64,000 bases of DNA from JAJXXT01 sp963764465 (lineage in GTDB: Bacteria; Pseudomonadota; Alphaproteobacteria; Acetobacterales; Acetobacteraceae): the NCBI GenBank assembly GCA_963764465.1, contig CAVXSO010000006.1:806001-870000 (forward strand). Direction: 5' to 3'. Under the pieces are notes generated by a model, which was given only the letters and a program-made list of their open reading frames with translations, did no database searches and had not been told where the DNA came from. Shown here piece by piece: positions 26,214 to 35,282 of the stretch. The translations under genes were made by a program, and so were the position numbers. Within the stretch, counting starts at the first letter, position 1, and every line of letters starts with the position of its first letter.

Positions 26214-27526
26214 CAAATGAAGATGCGCGCCAACGCCGAGTCCAACGAAACCGTCGCTCGCTCCCCCGTGGCGCGCCGCTTGAGCTCGACCTCTCCGGCA
26301 GCGGCACCACGCGGACCGACGATCACCTGCCATGGATGCCCCATGAGATCTGCGTCGGCAAACTTCGCTCCTGGGCGATCTTCGCGATCGTCCAAAATCG
26401 CGTCCGCCCCAATCTTCTCATACAGCGTGTCCGCCATCTTATCGCAAGCGGCGTCCCCAGGCTTAAGATTGAGGATACCCACTCTCCAAGGAGCCACGGC
26501 GTCAGGCCATACGATGCCTGCATCATCATGACTTGCTTCGATGACCCCGCCCACAAGTCGGGATACGCCGATGCCATAGGAGCCCATATGCGGCACGATC
26601 GGTTGTCCGCCCGGTCCCACGAGCGACAATCCCATCGGCTCGGAATACTTGGTGCCGAAGTAGAAGATGTGCCCGACCTCGATGCCGCGACCAGAGCGCC
26701 GCCTTGCCTCCGTAAGCGCCATGAACGCTGCCTCATCGTGTTTGTCGTCGGTCGCTGCATACATCGAGGTCATCTGTTGAAAGAAACGGTCGAGGTCGCC
26801 CGGATCGCCGTACCGGTAGTCTGCCCCGAGCCAGTCGATCTCCTCGAAACCAGCATCAAAGAACACCTGGCTTTCGCCGGTCGGCGCCAAAACAATGAAC
26901 TCGTGGCTAAGATCGCCGCCGATGGGGCCCGAATCCGCCTGCATCGGTATCGCCTTCAAACCCATACGCTGAAAGGTACGCATGTAGGCAAGCATCATGT
27001 TCCGGTAGGACACGACCGCACCTGCGTAGTCAATGTCAAAGCTGTAGGCATCCTTCATCAGGAACTCACGTCCACGCATTACGCCAAAGCGCGGCCGGAC
27101 CTCGTCACGGAACTTCCACTGAATATGGTAGAGGTTCTGCGGTAGCTCCCGATAGGAACGTACCCCCTGACGAAATAGATCAGTGATCATCTCCTCATTC
27201 GTCGGTCCGTAGAGCAACTCCCGCTCGTGCCTGTCGCGAATGCGTAGCATCTCGGGCCCATAGGCATCGTAGCGCCCCGATTGACGCCAGAGGTCTGCTG
27301 GCTGGATCGTCGGCATCAGCATTTCCTGAGCACCGGCTGCATCCTGTTCTTCTCGGACAATCTGCTCAATCTTGGCCAGTGCACGCAAGCCGGCCGGCAG
27401 CCACGCATAAATGCCCGCGGTCGTTTGGCGCACCAAGCCTGCCCTCAGCATCAAACGATGCGAAGCAATCTGCGCCTCCGCCGGCGTTTCGCGAAGGGTG
27501 GGGACAAAGCTGTGAGAGAGGCGCAT
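26213..27526 (-). CDS. proS: Prolyl-tRNA synthetase, short (type 2) form
   Basis: Class II aminoacyl-tRNA synthetase, 437 aa. Motif 2 and 3 regions appear as WKFRDEVRPRFGVMRGREF and HMGSYGIGVSRLVG. The long editing insertion found in enterobacterial ProS (about 570 aa) is missing, as is usual in alphaproteobacteria. ATG 27526 (MRLSHSFVPTLRE) is the family start. An IS element now lies 264 bp upstream, between proS and its usual upstream neighbour. Confidence 0.96.
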   Translation of the reverse strand: MRLSHSFVPTLRETPAEAQIASHRLMLRAGLVRQTTAGIYAWLPAGLRALAKIEQIVREEQDAAGAQEMLMPTIQPADLWRQSGRYDAYGPEMLRIRDRHERELLYGPTNEEMITDLFRQGVRSYRELPQNLYHIQWKFRDEVRPRFGVMRGREFLMKDAYSFDIDYAGAVVSYRNMMLAYMRTFQRMGLKAIPMQADSGPIGGDLSHEFIVLAPTGESQVFFDAGFEEIDWLGADYRYGDPGDLDRFFQQMTSMYAATDDKHDEAAFMALTEARRRSGRGIEVGHIFYFGTKYSEPMGLSLVGPGGQPIVPHMGSYGIGVSRLVGGVIEASHDDAGIVWPDAVAPWRVGILNLKPGDAACDKMADTLYEKIGADAILDDREDRPGAKFADADLMGHPWQVIVGPRGAAAGEVELKRRATGERATVSLDSALARIFI

Positions 27527-27881
27527 GTTGTTCTTCCGTACCGAAATAGCCTGTATTTTGTGACCAAGCTCAAGGCATTCTCTGTGGACAGCCCTAGTGT
27601 GCTGACATCTTAGACTGCGAAGCCTCTGCCCAGTTGGGGTCTCGAGCAAACTTACCAGACCTGGGAACCAGGCAACCCATTTGTCGCAAGCACCTGCGGT
27701 GAAGCGCCCTCAGGCTCGCGCTTGCCCCACTCGAATGGCCCAATGCAAGCCTAGCCGCAAGCCCACCTTGGCCGCGCTGGCGATGGAAGCTGACCTGAGA
27801 CTGATCTGCTCCCCGGAAACTGGATCGATTTAAGGTAGAGTTTTCTGCTTTTGTTCCCTTGGTTGGGAGGAGCGGAGAGCG

Positions 27882-28148
27882 ATGAAGGCATCGACATTTT
27901 CGGAGGCGCAGAAGGCGTTCATTCTGAAGCAGGGGGCGGACGGCGTACCGGTGGCGGAGATCTGCCGGCGGGCTGGGATCAGCCAGGCGACGTACTTCAA
28001 CTGGAAGAAGAAGTACGAGGGGCTGACGCCGCCGGAGATGCGGCGGTTGAAGCTGCTCGAGGACGAGAACGCGAAGCTGCGCAAGCTGGTCGCGGATCTG
28101 TCGCTGGATCGCGAGATGCTGCAGGACGTGATTCGGCGAAAGCTGTAA
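27882..28148 (+). CDS. IS3-family transposase OrfA
   Basis: 88-aa helix-turn-helix protein that binds the IS ends. The HTH is VAEICRRAGISQATYFNWKKKY; a leucine-zipper-like C-terminus (RLKLLEDENAKLRKLVADLSLDREML) follows. It is intact. Near its end the codons CGA AAG contain an AAAG tetramer where a -1 slip would enter the orfB frame. Confidence 0.9.
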   Translation: MKASTFSEAQKAFILKQGADGVPVAEICRRAGISQATYFNWKKKYEGLTPPEMRRLKLLEDENAKLRKLVADLSLDREMLQDVIRRKL

Positions 28149-29002
28149 GGCCTGCTCGCCAACGCGAGCTGGTGGACGAGGCGTGTGTGGAATGGGGCGT
28201 GTCGATCCGGCGAGCCTGTCGGGTGCTGGAAGTCGATACGTCGAGTTATCATGACTAGCCACGTCGCCGCGATCAGGCCGGACTGGAGGCTCGGATCAGG
28301 GAGATTGCGCAGGTTCGCGTTCGGTATGGCTACCGGCGCGTGCATGTGCTGTTGCGTCGCGAAGGATGGGCTGACAGCATGAATCGAGTGTACCGGATCT
28401 ATCGTGATCTTGGCTTGCAACTTCGCAAGAAGCCACCCCGGAGGCGAGTGCGGGCGAAGCTGCGTGAGGATCGCCAGGCCGCGGTTCGGCCGAACGATGT
28501 CTGGGCGATGGACTTCGTGCACGACCAGCTCGCCACCGGCCAGAAGCTTCGGGTGCTGACGGTGGTCGACACGTTCAGCCGCTATTGCCCGGGGCTTGAT
28601 GTCCGGTTCCGCTACCGGGCGGAGGATGTGGTGGCAACACTCGAGCGCGTGTGCCGCGACGTCGGTTATCCGCGGACGATCCGGGTCGACCAGGGGACGG
28701 AGTTTGTCAGCCGCGACCTGGACCTGTGGGCCTACGCGAAAGGGGTCGAACTGGACTTCTCACGACCCGGCAAGCCTACCGACAATGCGTATATCGAAGC
28801 CTTCAACGGTCGCTTCCGGGCGGAGTGCCTGAACGCTCACTGGTTCCTGACGCTTGCCGACGCGCGCGAGAAGGTGGAGGATTGGCGCAGGTACTACAAC
28901 GAGGATCGGCCACATGGGGCGATCGGCAACGTGCCGCCTGTGGCCTTGATGACTGCCGGCAGCGCTACCAACCCGCTGCCGGAAAGAGCTCGAAAACTCT
29001 AA
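28142..29002 (+). pseudogene. IS3-family transposase OrfB, interrupted by an in-frame TAG
   Basis: DDE integrase-type transposase read in the -1 frame relative to orfA. The N-terminal part (RELVDEACVEWGVSIRRACRVLEVD) ends at TAG 28256-28258; the same frame then continues with RRRDQAGLEARIREIA and the catalytic core: AMDFVHDQL, IRVDQGTEF, and TDNAYIEAFN, so all D, D and E positions remain. The upstream residues SSYHD followed by the stop replace the usual SSYHYKSRR-like segment. A shorter protein could start internally at about 28340, but it would lack the linker to OrfA. Confidence 0.82.
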
Positions 29003-29084
29003 CCTCGGGTGGTCCAACAACCGGTAGCGGCGCAATCCTGCCGAGGCTCTAATCGCCACTGGATGAAAGTTCAGTGGCAGGTCA

Positions 29085-29446
29085 TGAGCGGGGAGCAATA
29101 CTTCAATCCTCAAAGATTTGTTGCGCTGCACAACGATGGAGAGAAAGATAATGCGCAAGATTTATCGACCAGCGAACAAATCCGCGTGACAGTCTCCACC
29201 ACAAGCGATAGACAAAAAGAAGGGTTGCGCGCCAAAAGCAGCACGGCCCAGGTTTAGGGAGGAAACGCCAATCACGCGGCAGGACGAGGCTCATGCCTTG
29301 TCCTGCCGAAAACTGTTGCTGTTGCGCGCGCGTTGCCCACCGAAATTTGGCGTTGATTGGGTTATTTTCGATACCTGGAATGCTATTGCTTGTTTTCTGA
29401 GCAACTTGGACGGCCGATGATCGACTAAAGCCAACTATTTGTGCAA
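29085..29446. other. Intergenic region right of the IS, no gene seen
   Basis: 362 bp between the IS right end and the DUF1467 stop, noticeably richer in A and T than its surroundings. Short open frames on both strands here lack family features and ribosome sites. The only structure seen is the hairpin at 29277-29308. It may be the original 3' region of the rnj operon. Confidence 0.6.
29277..29308 (-). terminator. Long hairpin downstream of the coaX-rnj-DUF1467 operon
   Basis: CGGCAGGACGAGGC (29277-29290) pairs with GCCTTGTCCTGCCG (29295-29308) over 14 positions with one G-U wobble in this reading and a 4-nt TCAT loop. It lies about 140 bp beyond the DUF1467 stop on the minus strand. There is no T-run, so it could also be a processed 3'-end structure. 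Confidence 0.5.
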
Positions 29447-29704
29447 CTAGGGCTTGGGCACCATCCACCCGCGGTCAAGCGGGATCCATCCTTCCCGGAA
29501 CACTAACCACACGCCAAGCCACACAAGGGCAGCAAGGAGCGTGGTCGCAAGCACAACGCGCCAAACACGTGGCCGCGATGGTACGCCGCGCCAGCCGCTG
29601 ACCTCATCGGGCGCCGGGTGTGGGCGGCTAAAAAATGGAAGCACAGCGAAAAGGACCAACCACCACAGCGTGAAGTACAGCGCGGTACCGGTAAACGGGT
29701 TCAT
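29447..29704 (-). CDS. DUF1467 family membrane protein
   Basis: 85 aa with two hydrophobic helices: residues about 7-25 (LYFTLWWLVLFAVLPFF) and 49-67 (VVLATTLLAALVWLGVWLV). The family is small, of unknown function, and typically lies between rnj and proS in alphaproteobacteria, as here. It overlaps the rnj stop by 4 bases. The IS separates it from proS. Confidence 0.85.
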   Translation of the reverse strand: MNPFTGTALYFTLWWLVLFAVLPFFSRPHPAPDEVSGWRGVPSRPRVWRVVLATTLLAALVWLGVWLVFREGWIPLDRGWMVPKP

Positions 29705-31356
29705 AGCCGGACCAGATGCACTTCGACTTGCGGCCGGCGCCCCACTCGACGCGCCTCCCCGCGAGCCAAGCTACGGCGAAGCGCTGCGCGAGCGGCGTCC
29801 GCGAGCGAATCCTCGTCACCAACCATCGGACCAAGTTCCGACAACTCGCCAGCCAACTCCTCGGCCAATCGCTGCGTCTCGCCGCTATTAGGATCAAACA
29901 CTCCAGGCGCACTGACCACCGGAACGCCGCGCAGCCTGCCTTTCGTGTCCACGGCCAAGCTGGCAATGACGATGCCCCCGTGGAGCATGCGCCTCCGGCT
30001 CCCCATCACAGCTCCATCAAGGGGAACCAGGCGCGTACCATCGAGCACCAATCGCCCAACCGGAGCTGCGTCCGCAACCCCCGGCTCACCTGGCGCCAAG
30101 CGCAGAATGTCACCGTCGTCGAGCAAAATCGGCGTCGCCCCCTCCTCTCGAGCCAGGGCCGCGTGCGCTGCAAGATGTCGCCCCTCCCCGTGCACCGGTA
30201 TCGCATAGCGCGGCCGTATCAGGCGGTAGAGAGTCCGTAGTTCCTCCCTCGCGGGATGACCAGAGACATGTACCGGCGCGTCCTCATCACTGACCAGCCT
30301 TACCCCTCGCCGCACCAGCGCGTCCTTGATTGCCCCGACTGCTCGCTCGTTGCCCGGAATTACGCGGCTAGAAAACACCAGCGTATCGCCCTCACCGAGC
30401 GCGAGGTTGCGATGCCGATCCTCCGCGATCCGGGCCAGCGCGCTGCGAGGCTCCCCTTGGCTGCCAGTTACCAGAAGTAGCAGATTATCATCTGCGATAT
30501 CGTCCGCAGCGTCTTCAGGGAGAAAGGGCGGAATACCCCGAAGATATCCACAATCCCGCGCCGCGGCCTCGAGATTTCGCAGCGAGCGCCCAGCGATCAC
30601 CACGCTACGATTTGCGTTCTGCGCCGCGCGCGCAATGCTGTCGATACGCGCCACATTGCTTGCGAAACATGTCACAACGATGCGTCCGCGGGTCCGCCCG
30701 ATGATGGAGGCTAGCTCGTTTCGGACGCTTTTCTCGGAGCCCGAATGCCCTTCGACCATCGCATTCGTGCTGTCGCAGATCAGCGCGAGAACGCCTTCCC
30801 GACCGAGTTCGGCAAACGTCGCCTCGTCCGTCGGAGGACCGAGCAACGGCGAAGGATCAAGCTTCCAGTCACCGGTGTGAATGACCAGGCCTGCGGGCGT
30901 ACGAATTGCCAGCGCCTGCGCCTCAGGTGTGGAGTGAGTGACATTGATAAATCGCAGCGAGAATGGTCCGGAGGAAAACGCGCCACCAGGAGCGATGACC
31001 GAAATTGGCACGTCGTTGACAAGGTCGAACTCGGCGAGCTTCCGGCGCAGCACAGCGGTCGCGAACGGCGTTGCATAAACGGGGCACCTCAGCCGGGGCC
31101 AAAGATGCGCAACAGCGCCGAGATGATCCTCGTGCGCGTGGGTGATCACTAGGCCAGTGAGCCCGGCGCGGCGCTGCACCAGCCAAGCGGGATCGGGGAG
31201 AATAATTTCCGCCTCCGGCCGCTCAACGCCGCCGAACCCAATGCCGCAATCCACAGCCAGAAAGCTGCCACCCGTCATGTAGACGTTGAGGTTCATGCCG
31301 ATCTCGCCGGTGCCGCCGAGCGGTACAAAAGCAAGTTCCGAAAGTGACGCGTTCAT
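29701..31356 (-). CDS. rnj: Ribonuclease J
   Basis: Metallo-beta-lactamase/beta-CASP ribonuclease with 5'-3' exo- and endonuclease activity in rRNA and mRNA processing. 551 aa. The metal site ITHAHEDHLG is at about residues 71-80; beta-CASP features include CDSTN, VTCFASNVAR and the late HVSGHPAREEL. It starts at ATG 31356, overlapping the coaX stop by one base (TGATG). Confidence 0.95.
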   Translation of the reverse strand: MNASLSELAFVPLGGTGEIGMNLNVYMTGGSFLAVDCGIGFGGVERPEAEIILPDPAWLVQRRAGLTGLVITHAHEDHLGAVAHLWPRLRCPVYATPFATAVLRRKLAEFDLVNDVPISVIAPGGAFSSGPFSLRFINVTHSTPEAQALAIRTPAGLVIHTGDWKLDPSPLLGPPTDEATFAELGREGVLALICDSTNAMVEGHSGSEKSVRNELASIIGRTRGRIVVTCFASNVARIDSIARAAQNANRSVVIAGRSLRNLEAAARDCGYLRGIPPFLPEDAADDIADDNLLLLVTGSQGEPRSALARIAEDRHRNLALGEGDTLVFSSRVIPGNERAVGAIKDALVRRGVRLVSDEDAPVHVSGHPAREELRTLYRLIRPRYAIPVHGEGRHLAAHAALAREEGATPILLDDGDILRLAPGEPGVADAAPVGRLVLDGTRLVPLDGAVMGSRRRMLHGGIVIASLAVDTKGRLRGVPVVSAPGVFDPNSGETQRLAEELAGELSELGPMVGDEDSLADAARAALRRSLARGEARRVGRRPQVEVHLVRL

Positions 31357-32171
31357 CAGCCTGGAACCGGATCACTGTCGGGAAGTCTCGTTCGCCGATA
31401 GACCGGCGTCGGGTTGCGTGCGGCGAGCAAGCGCAGCCCCTCCAGTGTGAGTTCCGGATCGGTCTTCTCGATGACCACGGTGCCTTCAGCGAGGAGCGGT
31501 GCAAGCCCCCCTGTGGCCACTACCTGCATCTCCCGACCCCATTCGCCACGAATGCGCGCAACAATGCCCTCGACAAGGCCGACATAACCCCAGAAAACTC
31601 CTGATTGCATCGCAGGGATCGTGCTGCGACCGATGGCTGCCTGGGGGCGCGCAATTCCGATACGTGGAAGTTGTGCCGCCGCGCGGTGCAGCGCTTCCAG
31701 ACTAAGTTGGATTCCGGGCGCGATCACGCCGCCGCTATAATCACCATTTTCCGCCACAACGTCGAATGTCGTCGCCGTGCCGAAATCAATTACAATCAAC
31801 GGACCACCATACCGGTTAAAGCCGGCCAAGGTGTTCAGTAAACGGTCAGCCCCCACCTCCGCAGGCCGGTCCGCGCGAATTTCGAAGCCCCAGTCCAAAT
31901 CAGATCGTGCCACGAGGGGTTCGACGTCAAACCAGTCACGACACAGCCGCCGCAGGTGATACAGTGCTGCCGGGACTACCGTGCCAATCACCGCCGCCGC
32001 AATGTCTTCCCGTCTCAACCCGGACTCACGCAACAACGTCAAAAGCCAGACGCCGTACTCGTCGCTTGTGCGCTGCGACTGGGTTGCGATCCGCCACGTA
32101 CCGCGCCACTCACGCCCATCATGGATAGCCATCACCACGTTGGTGTTGCCGGCGTCGATCACCAATAGCAT
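31356..32171 (-). CDS. coaX: Type III pantothenate kinase
   Basis: First step of coenzyme A synthesis, 271 aa. ASKHA-fold motifs are visible: DAGNTNVV at residues 6-13, GADRLLN, and VIDFGTATTFDVV. It is followed by rnj in overlapping arrangement. birA, often found between nuoN and coaX in related genomes, is missing here: the 161 bp between coaX and nuoN hold no gene. Confidence 0.95.
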   Translation of the reverse strand: MLLVIDAGNTNVVMAIHDGREWRGTWRIATQSQRTSDEYGVWLLTLLRESGLRREDIAAAVIGTVVPAALYHLRRLCRDWFDVEPLVARSDLDWGFEIRADRPAEVGADRLLNTLAGFNRYGGPLIVIDFGTATTFDVVAENGDYSGGVIAPGIQLSLEALHRAAAQLPRIGIARPQAAIGRSTIPAMQSGVFWGYVGLVEGIVARIRGEWGREMQVVATGGLAPLLAEGTVVIEKTDPELTLEGLRLLAARNPTPVYRRTRLPDSDPVPG

Positions 32172-32332
32172 CGATCGGCCCTTTTGATCGCAACCACCAC
32201 AGGCGAGACGAGACGATCACACCTGAACGTCAGCAAGGGTTTGATACCGCAACGCTCACGAGGACGCCCGCCAACCGACGCGAATAGCACGCCAAGCGTT
32301 TGCCGCCTAACCCCGGCAAGGCCAACGCGGCC

Positions 32333-33754
32333 TCAGCCCAACACCGCGCGCGCCGCCGCCTCCGCCGCCGCCACGATCGGAGCTGGGAAGACGAAAAAGA
32401 GGCCCGTGAACAATCCCGTTGCAGCGGCAGCGAAACCCAGCGACGGAGGCATTGCGTCAAATGCAGCTGCGGCCTCGTCGAAATACATCACTTTTATGAT
32501 ACGAATATAATAAAATGCACCAATCACACTAGTTAGGACACCAATAATCGCCAACATCCAAAGTCCCGACTGAACGGCTGCGGCAAAGATAAAATATTTT
32601 CCCCAGAAACCGGCAAAAGGCGGAATACCAGCCATCGAGAACATAAAGATCGCCAGCCACATGGCCCTTGCTGGATCGGTCCGACCAAGACCCGCGAGAT
32701 CCGAGATGCCCTCCACCGCCTTTCCGCCGCGGCGCATGCCTAGAATGACGGCAAAGGTACCGGCGTTCATGAACACGTAGGTGACCAGGTAGATCATCAC
32801 GCCGCGCACGCCCTGAGAGCTGCCGGTGGCAAGCCCGATCAATGCGTAACCCATGTGGCCGATCGAGGAATATGCCATCAGCCGCTTTAGATTGTGTTGG
32901 CCAATTGCGGCGAGGGAACCAAGCAGCATTGATGCGATAGCCATAAACGCAACGAGAAGCTGCCACTGACCGATCAGATGCCCGAAAGGTCCGTCCATAA
33001 CACGCACCAGCAAGGCCATCGCAGCCACTTTGGGAGCGGTGCCCATGAATGCCGTAACCGGGGTGGGAGCTCCCTCATAAACGTCGGGCGTCCACATGTG
33101 AAACGGAACGGCAGAAACCTTGAAGGCAAGACCGGCCAGAACAAACACCACTCCGACGACAAGTCCCGCTGATACCCGAGCGGGATCAGCGAGAGCCACG
33201 GACACCGTGGAAAACTCGGTCGTCCCCGCAAAGCCATAGACGAGCGAGATGCCATAAAGAAGCAGCCCGGAAGCCAGCGCACCGAGGACGAAATATTTGA
33301 GGCCGGCCTCCGCACTCCGCACATTCTCGCGCGCGAAAGCTGCAAGCACGTAGATCGGCAGCGACATCAGTTCGACACCGATGTAGAGCGTCATCAAGCT
33401 CGCTGCTGACACCATCAACATCATGCCGACAATAGAAAACAGCATCAGCAGTGGAAACTCGAAGCGACGCAGATGCTCCTGTCTGGTCCAGTCCATGGCG
33501 AGAAGGATGCCGAAGGCACCAGCTACCAAAATTAATACCGTTGCAAAGCGCGAGTACGCGTCGGCGACAAACAGATCTGAATAGGCGTGTCCGGCGCCTG
33601 TGGTGAACACCAGCAAGCCGGAGGCGAGAAGCGCTCCAAGCGTTCCGGTACATGTGACCATGAAGGCGCTCGTCCGGACGAGGACACCGGCAACGAGAAG
33701 CGCCATGCCCGCGCAGGCGAGCACAATCTCGGGCAGGGCAAGAGACCAAGTCAT
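32333..33754 (-). CDS. nuoN: NADH-quinone oxidoreductase subunit N
   Basis: Antiporter-like proton-pumping subunit of complex I, 473 aa, with about 14 membrane helices. Typical segments: LYIGVELMSLPIYVLAAF (conserved Glu), GLAFKVSAVPFHMWTPDVYEG and LMAYSSIGHMGYALIGL. ATG 33754 overlaps the nuoM stop (ATGA). Last of 14 nuo genes. Confidence 0.96.
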   Translation of the reverse strand: MTWSLALPEIVLACAGMALLVAGVLVRTSAFMVTCTGTLGALLASGLLVFTTGAGHAYSDLFVADAYSRFATVLILVAGAFGILLAMDWTRQEHLRRFEFPLLMLFSIVGMMLMVSAASLMTLYIGVELMSLPIYVLAAFARENVRSAEAGLKYFVLGALASGLLLYGISLVYGFAGTTEFSTVSVALADPARVSAGLVVGVVFVLAGLAFKVSAVPFHMWTPDVYEGAPTPVTAFMGTAPKVAAMALLVRVMDGPFGHLIGQWQLLVAFMAIASMLLGSLAAIGQHNLKRLMAYSSIGHMGYALIGLATGSSQGVRGVMIYLVTYVFMNAGTFAVILGMRRGGKAVEGISDLAGLGRTDPARAMWLAIFMFSMAGIPPFAGFWGKYFIFAAAVQSGLWMLAIIGVLTSVIGAFYYIRIIKVMYFDEAAAAFDAMPPSLGFAAAATGLFTGLFFVFPAPIVAAAEAAARAVLG

Positions 33755-35277
33755 CGCAGCACTCCTGCCGCGGCGAGGTGGACCGTGTGCGCCAATGCCT
33801 CCTGATGATGGAGGACCATGGCGTTTACCGTCGCATCCCAGAAGCCGGTGAAGCTCGAGGGATAAATCCCCATCCAAAGCGTGAGGATCGCCAATGGCAC
33901 GAATACGGCCACCTCGCGCGGTGAAAGGTCAAGAACAGCAAGGAGATCAGCACGCGTGATGGTTCCAAAGATGATGCGGCGATAAAGCCAAAGCGTGTAC
34001 GCAGCCCCCAGGATCATGCCCAGCGAACCCAGCAAGGCCAACCAGAAGCTGACCTTGAATGCGCCGACAAGAACCAAGAACTCGCCGACAAATCCAGCCG
34101 TACCAGGCAGCCCAATGCTCGCCATACTGAATAGCATGAACGCCAGCGCATAAGCGGGCATGCGATCGGCCAACCCACCGTACCGCGCAATCTCGCGGCT
34201 ATGGATCCGATCGTACACAACGCCGACGCAAAGAAAGAGCGCAGCGGAGACGATGCCGTGCGAGAGCATCTGGAACAATGCGCCGGAAATGCCCTGGACG
34301 TTCACCGTGAATATGCCAATCACGACGACGCCCATATGCGCAACCGATGAATACGCGATCAATTTCTTCATATCAGTCTGCGCAAACGCCACGAGCGCCG
34401 TATACACAACCGCGATGACGCCTAATGCGTACATCAATGGCGCAAATGTCGCAGTCGCCTGCGGCAGCATCGGCACCGAGAAGCGCAGGAAACCATATGC
34501 TCCCATCTTCAGCAGGACACCGGCCAGGACCACGGAACCCGCCGTCGGCGCTTCCACATGAGCATCCGGCAACCATGTATGGACCGGCCACATCGGCACC
34601 TTGACGGCGAACGACGCAAGGAAGGCAAGGAACAGCCACGGCTGCATTCCTGCGGGGAAGCTTGTATGTAGCCACGTAGCAATATCCGTGTTGCCAGTTT
34701 GGTACCACATGGCAAGCAACGCCAGCAGCATCAGGACCGAACCAGCGAGGGTGAAGAGGAAGAATTTAATCGCGGCATAAACCCTTCGCGGCCCACCCCA
34801 AACGCCGATGATGAGATACATCGGAATTAGAACGCCCTCGAAGAAGATATAAAAAAGTACCGCATCGAGAGCGCAAAACATGCCGACCATCATCGTCTCG
34901 AGGACGAGAAAGGCGAGCATGAATTCCCGCACCCGGCTCGTGATCGCCTGCCAACTCGCAAGAATGCAGATCGGTGTCAGCGCGGTTGATAGGAGCACAA
35001 ACAGCACCGAAATGCCGTCCACCCCCATGCGGTAAGTAATCCCCCAAGCGGGCAGCCAATTCAGCGTCTCTCGAAACTGGAAATCGCTGCTGGACGGGTC
35101 AAAGTCGACCCAAAGAACCAATGAGAGCCCAAAGACGATGAGGGACGTCCACAGCGCAGCCCAACGTGCGTTGGACGCAACTACTTCTTCGTCTCCGCGC
35201 ACCGACATGATGAACAGCGCGCCAACCAAAGGCAGAAAGGCAATAAGCGAGAGGATGGGGAATCCCACGGCGTTCAT
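33751..35277 (-). CDS. nuoM: NADH-quinone oxidoreductase subunit M
   Basis: Antiporter-like membrane subunit, 508 aa. VLIPMYLIIGVWGG, SFAVKVPMWPVHTWLPDAHVEAPTAGS and LIAYSSVAHMGVV are the expected helices with the conserved Lys and Glu residues. ATG 35277 is chosen; a GTG at 35286 that overlaps the nuoL stop (GTGA) would add three residues and cannot be excluded. Confidence 0.96.
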   Translation of the reverse strand: MNAVGFPILSLIAFLPLVGALFIMSVRGDEEVVASNARWAALWTSLIVFGLSLVLWVDFDPSSSDFQFRETLNWLPAWGITYRMGVDGISVLFVLLSTALTPICILASWQAITSRVREFMLAFLVLETMMVGMFCALDAVLFYIFFEGVLIPMYLIIGVWGGPRRVYAAIKFFLFTLAGSVLMLLALLAMWYQTGNTDIATWLHTSFPAGMQPWLFLAFLASFAVKVPMWPVHTWLPDAHVEAPTAGSVVLAGVLLKMGAYGFLRFSVPMLPQATATFAPLMYALGVIAVVYTALVAFAQTDMKKLIAYSSVAHMGVVVIGIFTVNVQGISGALFQMLSHGIVSAALFLCVGVVYDRIHSREIARYGGLADRMPAYALAFMLFSMASIGLPGTAGFVGEFLVLVGAFKVSFWLALLGSLGMILGAAYTLWLYRRIIFGTITRADLLAVLDLSPREVAVFVPLAILTLWMGIYPSSFTGFWDATVNAMVLHHQEALAHTVHLAAAGVLR

Positions 35278-35282
35278 CTGCG

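Larger units (their letters stand above)
27791..29084 (+). mobile_element. IS3-family insertion sequence (defective)
   Basis: About 1294 bp with imperfect terminal inverted repeats: TGACCTGAGACTGATCT at the left end and the reverse complement of the right end, TGACCTGCCACTGAACT, agree at 14 of 17 positions. It holds orfA and orfB in the IS3 arrangement with orfB in the -1 frame. No matching 3-4 bp target duplication is visible (left flank ends AGC, right flank begins TGA). OrfB is interrupted by a stop, so it cannot move on its own. It lies between the DUF1467 gene and proS, in the opposite orientation. Confidence 0.85.

Noticed and set aside
27788..29087. Target-site duplication flanking the IS
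   Set aside because: AGC on the left and TGA on the right do not match, and shifting the ends by a few bases gives no convincing direct repeat.
29009..29468. Two small open frames (one per strand) right of the IS
   Set aside because: Overlap the IS end and the DUF1467 3' end, have no ribosome site, and show no family character.
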